NCBI GenBank assembly: GCA_001566295.1
Contig: KQ964259.1
Coordinates: forward strand, 434,001-498,000
Length of the DNA: 64,000 nucleotides
Direction of reading: 5' to 3'
Source of the DNA: Microdochium bolleyi
Lineage: Eukaryota > Ascomycota > Sordariomycetes > Xylariales > Microdochiaceae
Part shown: one piece after another, positions 43,327 to 52,909 of the stretch
Layout of the letters: the number at the start of each line of letters is the position of its first letter
Position numbering within the stretch: the first letter of the stretch is position 1
Made by a program: the position numbers and the translations under genes
The notes under the pieces: generated by a model
Told to the model about the DNA's origin: nothing
Seen by the model: the letters and a program-made list of their open reading frames with translations, nothing else
The model's database searches: none

Positions 43327-44168
43327 TTACAAGCTCTCCTCGATCTTCTTGAGACACTCTGGGAACTCTTTCCAGTCGTACATGATGACTTTGGCGTTGC
43401 ACTGCTCGGTCAGGACCTTGGCCATCTGCTCCATCTTCTCCTTTCCTTCCTCGATGCCGTAGACGCCGACGTAGCCGATGAGGGGGATGCCGGCACGCAT
43501 GGCAGCAGTGGCGCCACTCTTGCTGTCCTCGACGGTGACACACTGCGAGTTTTCGACGCCGAGCTGCTTGCAAGCGTAGTTGTAAATGGCGGGGTCAGGC
43601 TTGCTGGAAGGCGGGTTGAGACTGGTGGCAGCACTGTAGACGTGCTCGTCAGGGAAGTAGTGGTCAATGCCGGTCTTCTTCAAGCTGGCGACGACGCGAG
43701 GCTTGGCCGAAGTGCTGACGACAGACATGGGGTAGCCCTGCTCCTTGAGCGCAGCGAGCTGCTCGGGGACACCGGGGCATGGGGTGCACTTCTCGCTGAG
43801 CTTGGAGGTGACGGCACCCAGCTCACGGTCGACATAGGCATCGACCTCCTCGGGGGTCATAGAGAAGCCATGCTTCTTCTGGAGACCGACCAGCATGCCA
43901 CGAAAGTTGTGGCCGACGAAGTCCTCGAGCAACTGCTCGACAGTGTAGCGCTCCGACTTGCCCCACTTCTCAAGCACCTCGTTGGTCAGGTCGGTGCAGG
44001 CCTCGAAGGCGAGACGCTCCGACAGGCAGAGGGTGTTGTCGCAGTCGAGAAGGACGTACTTGACCTGTAGTGTATCGTGCCAAGGTCAATCGACTTGAAG
44101 CCGAGGGAGGAATCACCAGTGGATCACAACTCCCGCGAGTGGCATCTGAGGTCACTTACACGAGGCAT
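43327..44168 (-). CDS. HAD-superfamily phosphatase-like hydrolase
   Basis: 248 aa from exons 44168-44160 and 44064-43327; intron 44065-44159 has a GTAAGT donor and TACAG acceptor. The first coding exon holds only MPR. HAD motif I is VLLDCDNTL, with Asp10 as expected nucleophile and Asp12 as acid/base. Motif II is the Ser/Thr in VVSTSAKPRV, motif III the Lys in SSKPDPAIY, and motif IV EDSKSGATAAMRAG. The order and helical cap between motifs I and II (about 20-100) fit the subfamily I group with beta-phosphoglucomutase and small phosphate-ester phosphatases. The substrate is not predictable. The gene is divergent from EMC5. Confidence 0.87.
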
Positions 44169-45001
44169 GATGGCGGTTGGTGGTTGGGATCGTGGACTGA
44201 GGAGGGGAATGCGACAGTGGACGCAGATTGATCGGCAATTGTCAATTGCTCAAAGTTGACAGGCTTGCTTGGTGGAACGAATTGGTGAGATGCAGGGAAT
44301 GAGCGCAGGTGAAGAGAGAAAGAGGGGTTTGATCTCGGTGCAGTTTTATAAACAGTCGCACGGCAACGGGCTCTTGCCTTGGTTGCTCTTGCCCACGCAG
44401 TGGGACACCCGTAGTGTGGACCGGGCCGGGAAGTCGAGGGAGGCGGCACCAAGACGGCGTTCGCACATGTGAAACTCCAGTTCGGCGGCTCGCCGGGCCA
44501 ACATGCATGTGTGTTTCTGCTCCAACACGCTGTCTGGGGAACATTAAAATGCCGTCTGGCTCCTGAAAAATCCCGCTGCCTTCCGCAGAGTAGCATTCGC
44601 GTCGCCGTTGAGGGCTGGTCGATCACTTTATTCTGCGCGTATGGCTGGTGACGTCTTTCTGCAGTCGCTGCGGGGAGCTGTCCCAGCTTGTAAGCAAGTG
44701 CGGGGTCCTTCTAACCGTCAGTGGTCAGCCCTGCAACAGTGGCGTGTTCAGCAGGGGAGCTTCCCCGTCTGCCAATGAGTTGTGCGTGCGAGGCCCACGC
44801 GTTCCTGGCCCAAAGCCAGCCACGTTAATGCACAAGCCCCGCTAGTGGCATATCGCTTCTGACACATCGCGGCCAAGTGGATCATGCACGTTGCAACATG
44901 TAGAGCAGCTAGCTGCTGCATCACCAGTAGCCAGAATTCCCACCGCATACACCGAGGTAGCAGACCCTGCCACTCCATCTAGCACGCACAACACAGAAAA
45001 G
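44169..45001. other. Divergent promoter region
   Basis: 833 bp between the HAD hydrolase and EMC5 start codons. A TTTATAAA-type motif lies near 44345, about 175 bp before the HAD start. No other gene is seen. Confidence 0.4.
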
Positions 45002-45483
45002 ATGGGCTGGATCTCCAAGTCTACGTCGGCATTTGGCATGCTCTTGCTTGCCCATGCGTAGGTCGCCCTCGCAAATGTCCATCGCCAGGGGCGCTTCACT
45101 AACTTCCGTATGGCAACAGTTGCTACTCTGCTCACGAGCACTCGGCCCTCATCGCATACCGCGCAGCCTCCCTGTCCTCACTCGCGGCACCCCAACCAGG
45201 TGCAGCCTCGGCACTGCCCATCGACATCACGATCGAGACAATTGTTGCGACCTTGATCATCAGCCTCGGACTCGTGCTTGGGACATCAACACTGCGGCCA
45301 GTGCAGTGGCGCGTCTGGGCCGGTCAAATCGAAAGAGAAGGGGAGGCTGGATTCAAAGACAGCAATGGCGAGGTTGACAAGACCTACATTGGCAACCCGT
45401 TCCGCTTGCTGGAGAGCAGGCCGGGTTTCGTGGACGTTCGGAAGCAGAGGAAGGAGTTCGCCGACTGGGTCAAAGCGACGTAG
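45002..45483 (+). CDS. EMC5: ER membrane protein complex subunit 5
   Basis: 139 aa from exons 45002-45057 and 45120-45483; intron 45058-45119 has a GTAGGT donor and CAACAG acceptor. EMC5 is part of the EMC insertase for tail-anchored and multipass proteins and was earlier described as a membrane magnesium transporter (MMGT). Helix 1 is at the N-terminus (about 8-25, joined across the intron at HACYSAHEHSAL). Helix 2 is about 62-82 (IVATLIISLGLVLGTSTL). It is followed by the highly conserved cytosolic segment RPVQWRVWAGQIEREGEAG, then GNPFRLLESRPGFVDVRKQR and a short end. Length and tail match the family closely. Confidence 0.93.
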
Positions 45484-45928
45484 GCCCTGCTTCAGGCAGG
45501 TTTCGACATAGATGCGGCTCATGTGCAGGCCGTCTCCGTAGGTAGATCGACTGGCTGCCACCCTCGCCGGCGTTGAGTAGCCGCTATATACCACGGCACT
45601 ATCGTTAGCATGTTCAAACTTGATCATCGTACAATCCCGTGCTCGCAAGATTGATGCTCTGAACTGGGCATGTTGGAAGCCATCGCTCTCTGGCAGCGAC
45701 AAGCTTGATGAGCTCCCATGCTGCAAATTGCCGGCGGCGGGCGGTTGATAGCTCGTTGCTGGGTGCTCATACGCTGTTTGCCTGGAATCTCCCACAGGCA
45801 CGTGATGGGGGTTGCTCCTTCCTCAACCATCCCGAGCCATTCGCTGAGATTACGACACGGAAAGGTGCAGTTACAAGTGGAAGCACCAAGGTTCGTTTCG
45901 ATAGTGGGGTGATCAGAAAGCCGTCTCC
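45484..45928. other. Intergenic, EMC5 3' UTR and MSH5 promoter
   Basis: 445 bp between same-strand genes. Nothing else is seen. Confidence 0.45.
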
Positions 45929-48900
45929 TTGCCGAAGTCCGATCGAACAGAGCCGTCCTTTAGAGCATGGAGCAACTTTGACAACACATGGATTCCAGCG
46001 ACTGGAATGACGATATCAAAGAGTCAGAAGATGTCTTCAGCCAGATATCACAACAAGCAGCCGCCGTCTTCGGCGCTCTCACGCGCCTCCCAGTCTCATG
46101 AAGGTCCTGTGACACCGACTGTCAGGGCTCCAAGCAGATCATGCACCACAGCCTCGAACTCGAGACTCACATCTCCATATGCGGCTTTGACCAGTAGCAG
46201 TCCAAGATCCCAAAGTCGAAACACGAACGGGACTCATGCTCGGAAGGCTCCATATCCGACAGCACACTCGCCTTACACTTCGCGACACATTTCAGCGGTT
46301 AGAAGCACCCAGCGACAACCCTCGCCCAAGCGATCGCAAGAAACATTTGTGTCAGAAAATGACGTTCGTCCCCGAGTTGACGACGAAACCACCTCGGATG
46401 TCGAAGCCGATGCGTTGAACGAGGTAATCATGGCCGTGGACATGAAGAACAATGGAGATCTGGGCTGTGCTTATTACGTTGCCGCAGAAGAGGTGTTGTA
46501 CCTCCTTGAGGATGTGGCAATGGCGGGAACCGATCTTGTCGAGACACTCTTGTTGCACGCGCACCCAACGACGATTCTCTTGTCTGCAAGGGCCCCCGAA
46601 GTTCTCGTACAGTCTTTAGAAAGAGGTTCTGACGGAACAGACGCAGGCAAGGGCTTTTATCCTCTTCCTATGTCCTTAAAGCGACTGCTGACCTCCCCGT
46701 CCCAGATGGTATTCGGCATGCTTATATCCTCAGAAACCTGAACTCCGCAGATTTCCAGCACGACAGTGCTCGGGACAGGCTCTCCAAGCTGGAGATCGAG
46801 CAGCTCAACCGCCAGTCTATGCATTACTCCATTGTGGTGGATGATGACGAGAACATGCTTGGCGATGCGGGCAGCGGCTCTCGCCAAGGCCAGATGTTGA
46901 GACTTGGTGCTTCCATCAACATGGAGTGTCAATTGACTGTAAGCGATCGACTGCGACTGCCTTGCTGCGGTAACATCTCGCTAACCTTTTTGGTTTTCAG
47001 ATTGGTTGTGCTGGTGCTGTCTTGACTGACTTACAACGACGAAGGTCTACCCAGTACCTCCCAGACGACCCTGATGCTCTGTGCGCCTTCCACATCAGGA
47101 AAATCGAGATGTTCTCCCTGTTTAACTCAATGTTCGTCAACGCAGACACGATCATGGCACTCCAAATCATGCAGCCGGAGTTTCATCCGAACAGTCACCA
47201 GAGAGGTCTTGGAGCCTCGTCGTCGGGTTGCAAAGAGAGCCTGTCGGTCTATGGGCTGTTTCACCGCCACGCGCGTACGAAACAGGGGCGTGACAAGCTC
47301 CGACAGCTTTTCCTACGGCCCAGCCTTGATATAGATCTGATCAAATGTCGACAGCATACCATTGCCTTCTTCTCTCTACCATCCAATGCAGACCTTGTAG
47401 GCGCGGTGTCGAAAGCACTGGCAAAGGTTGCAAACATGAAGAACTGTGTGGCGATGTTGCGCAGAGGTGTCGATTACCAGGGCCGCAAAGTGTCTATCCA
47501 TAACAACGTCTGGGCGACTCTGCAGAAATTCTCTGCATACACTCTACAAATTCGGGAACTGCTAAAGGGCATGCCAGAGGCAGGCAAGATTCTCGTCTGC
47601 AACAAGGTAAAGCTCACAAAGTTATGACTACGACAACTCAGTGGACTGATATATCTGTCAAGGTCATTGGGATTATTGATTCTCACAAGATCCATGGCAT
47701 AGGCGAAAGAATCACGCAGACCATCGACTTCGAGCAATCCGAGGAGCGCGGACGCACCGCTGTTAGAAGTGGAGTCGACGCTGACCTCGACGAGCTCAAG
47801 CGCAGCTACGACGGCATGGAAGATTTCCTGACTGCTGTCCTGGGTAGCCTCCGGCAACAGCTTCCCGAGTGGGCTCGCAAATACATACAGAACTGTAGTT
47901 TCCTGCCGCAGCTTGGTTTTCTCACGGTAGTCGCTCTTGAGCAGAAGACTGGCAGAGGCTGCTATGATGGTGAAGGCTCAGATGGCCAGTGGGAGTGCAT
48001 GTTTGCGGCTGATGGATGCGTCTACTACAAGAACCAGCAGATGCGAGAGATGGATGCCCAGTTTGGGGACGCATATTGCATGATCATTGGTATGTCTCCG
48101 CGTGATCCCTCGGGAGCGTCTGGGCGAAATACTTACTCACGCACAAGATCGAGAGATTGAGATCGTTCACAGCCTCGGCGTCTCTATACTTGAGCACGAA
48201 GACACTCTGCTTGCGGCATCCGAGGTGCTTGGCGAGCTTGACAGCATGCTCGCCTTATCCTTGGGCTGCTGCCAGCACAACTGGAATCGACCACACGTCA
48301 TAAATGAAAATATCATTGAGATCCAAGGCGGACGCCATCCGCTACAAGAGCTCGTTGTGCCGTCCTTCATTCCCAATGACTGCTACCTTGCGGGAGGATC
48401 CGAGCGCTCTCTTTCATGTCTTCCAGATCAGCTCGGCTTACACAGGGCGGGCAGTACGACAACCATAGAAGATGACGACGTCAAGCACCCAAGCACTCTG
48501 GTGTTGACCGGCCCGAACCACTCAGGCAAGAGCGTGTATCTGAAGCAAGTCGCGCTTATTGTCTACCTCGCGCACCTGGGCTGCTTTGTCCCAGCGGAGA
48601 AGGCCACAATCGGCATCACTGACCGGATACTCACTCGCGTGGCTACACGTGAAAGCGTCGGCCGGAATGAGAGCGCCTTCTCTATCGATCTGCGCCAAGT
48701 AGCATTCTCAATCAACTTTGCCACACCACGCAGCCTCATCCTCGTGGACGAGTTCGGCAAGGGTACCGACAGTCTCGGTGGCGTAGGACTTATGACCGCT
48801 CTTCTGGACCACTTCACCTCAATGGGAGAAGGACGGCCAAAAGTCCTCGCGGCCACTCACTTCCACGAGATCTTCGAGGGCGATTTCCTCCCAGCCTACC

Positions 48901-49316
48901 CGAACCTTTCCTTTGCCCACATGGACATTCTGCTCGACCTTGACGCACTCGTCACCGAGGAACAAGTGACGTATCTTTTCAAGCTCGTCTCTGGACGGAG
49001 CACGTCAAGCTTCGGCAGCCGATGCGCAGCCATGAACGGCATCAGTGAGGACATCGTGGCCAGGGCAGAGGAGCTCGTGCTATTGCAGGCACGCAACGAG
49101 GACTTGGAGCTCGCGTGCTCGGTCTTGTCAGACGATGAGAGCTGCAAGCTCCAGCAGGCGGAGCTCGTTGCCCGGCGGTTTCTCGAGCAGGACTACAGCC
49201 CGGTGGCTTGGGTGGCTGGTGCAAGGTCAACCCGGACGCGCAATCAGTATCGTGACATGCTGAAGCAGATCTTCGAGATGGAAGTTGCGGGGTCAGTGAC
49301 GACCAATGCGGAATGA
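45929..49316 (+). CDS. MSH5: MutS homologue MSH5 (meiotic crossover factor)
   Basis: About 1050 aa from exons 45929-46646, 46706-46938, 47001-47606, 47663-48089 and 48148-49316. Intron 1 (46647-46705) uses a GC donor (GCAAGG). MSH5 pairs with MSH4 to stabilise meiotic recombination intermediates. The conserved part starts near residue 165 (NEVIMAVDMKNNGDLGCAYY), and the core helical domains follow (KIEMFSLFNSMFVNADT). The C-terminal ATPase has Walker A TGPNHSGKSVYLKQV (about 780), ESAFSIDLRQV, Walker B LILVDEFGKGT and the His-containing switch ATHFHEIF. The residues around the P-loop, GKSVYLKQVALIVYLAHLGC, and the missing mismatch-recognition domain point to MSH5 rather than MSH2-6. The N-terminal 160 residues are Ser/Thr/Pro-rich; Met27 or Met35 are alternative starts. 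Confidence 0.9.
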
Positions 49317-49707
49317 GGTGACAAGACCAAAGGTACGTGAGAATCGTGTGTGATAGCGAAGGGAATAATCACACGAGGGGTCTGTGTCGGATCTGGGAGC
49401 TATGAGACTTTGTTGCAGAAAGACATGATTTGGGCATGGGAGGGCGAGCACGGTCACACCCTCTGGAGGTCGAGTATTGGCAGGATTAGCAGGCGCGATT
49501 GTGAGGTCGGAAACTGTAAGCCTGTAGCAGTAACACAACATAAGCGCCATCGATTTTTTTGTTGAAAGGCAAGTCCGCGTTCCAGATTGTGGTTATTATT
49601 GACAGAATATCTATTCTATGTACAACGCTCGCTCGGCGTCCCGCACCCGTTTGTGTCCAACATGACACCTCCTCGAGCTGTCCAGGTCACATCCAGTGAA
49701 CAGGAGT
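49317..49707. other. Convergent 3' region
   Basis: 391 bp between the convergent MSH5 and CFEM-like genes. Nothing is seen besides presumed 3' ends. Confidence 0.45.
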
Positions 49708-50475
49708 CTACCACAACATGACGGCGGCAGCAAGGCCGATGACGGCAGCGCCCATGGAGGCGGTGCTGCGGACGCCGGCATTCTGGTTGTTGCCGCCGGT
49801 GGCACCGGCAGAGGCGCCGCCGGACGGGGTGGCCGAGCCGGAGGAGCTGGCCTGGTTGGAGCTGACGTTGGAGCCGCCGGCGACATTGGGCTTAGGGGTG
49901 GTGCTGGGAGCCATGATGAGGGTGTTGCTGCCACCAGCGCCGCCAGCGCCGTTGGCGGCGTCAGTGTTGATGACGGCGGTGGACTGGCCGATGGCGGTGG
50001 GCTGGGAGACGGGGGCGCCGAGGCCCTGGGTCTCCTGGGGCGATGAGGGAGGCTTGGTGACGACGGAGCCCTGGGCGCTGCTGGTGTTGCTACCGCCGCC
50101 GGTGCTGCCACCACCGGTGCTGCTGCCGCCGCCGTTGCCGCCGCCAAAGACGGAGCCGGCGAGCTGCTGGGCCTCCTGGATGTTCTTGGGGGGGATGGTG
50201 ACGCCGGCCGACTTGCAGCCGGCGTTGAGGATGGCGAGGGAGCCCGAGACGTCGACGGTCTTGGGGCAGTACTGGACCATGCCAGTGAGGACGTCGGTGA
50301 GGAGGCTGCCCTCGGCGGCGCCCTTGCAGATGCACTTGATGTCCTGGGGGCTGCAGCCGGCGGCGGTGATGGCCTTCATGACGCAGGGATCCATGGACTG
50401 GCCGGCCACGAGGGAGGCCTGGCTGGAGAAGGCGAGGGCCACGATGGCGGCGGAGAGGGCGGAGAAGCGAGCCAT
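49708..50475 (-). CDS. CFEM-like secreted protein, GPI-anchor candidate
   Basis: 255 aa, single exon. CFEM proteins are fungal surface proteins; some bind heme. A signal peptide covers about residues 1-25 (MARFSALSAAIVALAFSSQA). The Cys-rich part follows as DPCVMKAITAAGCSPQDIKCICKG, with later YCPK and NAGCKSAG. It contains six cysteines where CFEM normally has eight; the Asp of CSPQD, the axial heme ligand position in known heme-binding CFEMs, is present. A Gly/Ser-rich stalk with SNTSSAQ-type and STGGGS repeats leads to a hydrophobic tail (GAAVIGLAAAVMLW) after small residues, a good GPI signal. The ATG at 50475 is chosen because it begins the signal peptide; the frame is open upstream without conserved sequence. 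Confidence 0.82.
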   Translation of the reverse strand: MARFSALSAAIVALAFSSQASLVAGQSMDPCVMKAITAAGCSPQDIKCICKGAAEGSLLTDVLTGMVQYCPKTVDVSGSLAILNAGCKSAGVTIPPKNIQEAQQLAGSVFGGGNGGGSSTGGGSTGGGSNTSSAQGSVVTKPPSSPQETQGLGAPVSQPTAIGQSTAVINTDAANGAGGAGGSNTLIMAPSTTPKPNVAGGSNVSSNQASSSGSATPSGGASAGATGGNNQNAGVRSTASMGAAVIGLAAAVMLW

Positions 50476-51419
50476 TGCGGAAAGTAGAGCGTGCGAACGG
50501 TGGAAAAAGTGAATGCGAGGTTTGCAGGGTATCAAGTCTCGAACAAAGAGGTGTGTCGACGAGCGGCGTTCAGAAGGAAGATTACTTGAGTATGGATGTT
50601 GATATATAGGCGCTTGAGAAAGAGAGCGTGGTGGTTCTGGAGATATGTGGCCGGCAACGTGCAGGAAGGAGTGACTGCAGATGGGAAGTGATGGATGTCG
50701 AATCCGGGAATGGCGATATGTGCTGGAGTGGGAAAGAGGGCGAGGACGAGATACCAAGGTTGGAGGCAGATGCCGGGCTGCTCCCGTTGTTTTGAGGCGT
50801 CTGCCGGAGCGCCCCAGCGGGATCGGCAGGGGCCCGGGATGGGATTGCTGTGATTGCATGGACCCTCGGTGCATGGGATGAAACAATGAGCGGCCGGGGT
50901 CGTGTCCTGGTGTCATTTCGATCGCCCCTCTCTGGGCCGTCGCGCGGGCCAATCCTGCGCGGGCGGGGCCTGTCACGGGTGCTCACTTGCGGTCTGACCA
51001 CGCTCGTCCGGCTGCGCTTCCTCCCAAGAGCGGCCATGCTTCGGGTTCGCATCCCCAGAGATCTGCCACCGGGCATCTGCGCCAATGACGTCGGCCGCCA
51101 GCTGATCCTCATCTCGAGCCACGGCGGCCGGGTCTTGCATCTGTCTCACCTTGCGGCACGAACCGAGACCTCTTCGAAGCTCACGATGTGCATGAATCAG
51201 TGATAGTGTCAATGTGGACGAAAAAGGTCATGTTCATATTGGGCAGGCACTTAGGGAAATTAACTCGCGGGCGGGCAGCCGCCGTGCTGTCTCTTCTCTT
51301 CAAGGTGACAGTATTGTAGACTGCATGTTTCTGCTTGATGGCACTTCTCCATGCAGGCTTGGCCTTTCTTGTTGAAGCTTCGCTTCTTTGGACCCCCTCA
51401 GTCGTCCTCTCTATCGACT
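50476..51419. other. Intergenic, CFEM-like gene promoter
   Basis: 944 bp. It holds the TATA box noted below and Ser/Pro-like open frames without family features. No other gene is supported. Confidence 0.45.
50603..50608 (-). promoter_or_regulatory. TATA box of the CFEM-like gene
   Basis: TATATA in the minus orientation, 128 bp before the ATG at 50475. Confidence 0.45.
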
Positions 51420-52194
51420 CTACTCTTGTTTGCCCGTGCCCACGGGGGACCCCGATGCCAGCCTGAACATGCTCAAGGTATGGCGACCTTCTTGATCCTT
51501 ATCCGCTGCGCGCGCTTCCGGTGCGGTGTTGCTGAGCTGTGCAAACCCACAGGCTGCATACAACGCACGTCCGGCAGCATTGCTCGAGTAGACGTCGACT
51601 CGGATGACCGCCGCCTCTGCCTTGGTCGCCGATGCCACGGCTGCTTCCACCAGAGCCTTGCCGATTCCGAGGCCGCGACTGGCGGGATCCGTGTACACGC
51701 CACTGAGGTGGTACACGGGCAGCTGTGCTTCTCCAGCCATTCCAGACTGTTTCGCGAAATGATCGTCGTCGGTGGTACTCGGGACCGGCCCCAGCAGGGT
51801 CACGGAGCCAACAATGCTTGGGAGGCTGGGGTCGCTATGGTCTGGTCGGACGGCGACGAACGTCTTGGCCAGCGGGTTGCGGAGGCGACTCAGCCAGTCT
51901 TCATCACCAAAGGCAATTTCTCGAGCATATGTGGAACCAAAGGCTGCTCAAGTTAGTTAACGGGTGTGTTAGTGACGAGAGACACTCGAATGCGCAGGAA
52001 GGAGCAGCCGCAGTGCAGGATGACACTGGATCCACTTGTCCGCAGGTCTGGGACTCACCATCTGGATCCCGCTGTAGAGCGCCCAACCGGAATGGCTTCA
52101 GCTTGGCAAGATAGAACCGGCTGTCACCCTCATCCGTCGTGAACTCTCGGACCGACCATGCAGCGCGACTCCGACCCTCAGCTTCTGCCGACAT
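51420..52194 (-). CDS. GNAT-family N-acetyltransferase
   Basis: 219 aa from exons 52194-52059 and 51943-51420; intron 51944-52058 has a GTGAGT donor and a tandem acceptor (GAGCAG). GNAT enzymes transfer acetyl from acetyl-CoA to an amine. The N-terminal half has VREFTTDEGDSRFYLAKL and the region around WLSRLRNPLAKTFVAVR. Motif A is VYHLSGVYTDPASRGLGIGK, with the RGLGIG pyrophosphate-binding loop, and motif B follows in NAAGRALYAACGF. The layout matches standalone fungal GNATs acting on small molecules or proteins. The substrate is unknown. It shares a divergent promoter region with the CorA-like gene. Confidence 0.85.
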
Positions 52195-52909
52195 GTCTTG
52201 ACTTCGGACCTTGCGGCTCGACTGTGCGAAGGGGCGCGTGGCTCTTTTTGGGGAGGAGCGGACCGTGGGATCTTGTTCACGTGGCGGGACCACGAGGCAA
52301 CTGGGAATGTCTGCGCTTGCACCATGGACCAGAAAAACGACGATGTCTGCGATCAACGAGAAGCAGCCGTGGCAGATATAATTCACGATGAAGCCGTGAG
52401 TCACGGCAGCGAACATTGTGCAGTGACTCAGATGCATCTCTGACCCCGAGTTGCGCAGGGCTCCCCGGAGACCCTGGCCTCTACCTGCAGGCACAGCCGC
52501 GGAATCCTGTGTTGTGCCCGCGCCGCAGCTTCGAGGCAGATTACGCGGTCTGCAGCCAACTTCTCCAAATAGGCCATGACTACATGAGCGTATGCAGTTG
52601 GTGCTCTCGCTGCAGAAGCACCCGCATCATGGGGGCCGCCTGCGTGTTTCGGGTGTCACCCACCACCCAACACGCGCCCGCCGCCACCCATGGGCTGTTG
52701 CACGTGCGGCTGCCACCACCACCAGCCTTGCCCAGCCCAGCCTTGCTCGACGTCTTCTGTCGGTTTCGCAACAGCAAGTTGCCAGAAATATTCTTGACTC
52801 TCTTTCCATTTTCCAAACAGCTGACGCCATGTACCATTGACGAATCGTGGTTGTTTTGTCCACGGCACCCGCCTAATCGCACGATAGCCTTGTTTCTGTT
52901 CCGCCAGCC
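52195..52909. other. Divergent promoter region
   Basis: 715 bp between the GNAT and CorA-like starts. Nothing is recognised beyond promoter-type sequence. Confidence 0.45.

Noticed and set aside
43282..44070. 262-codon open frame on the plus strand
   Set aside because: Antisense to the HAD hydrolase.
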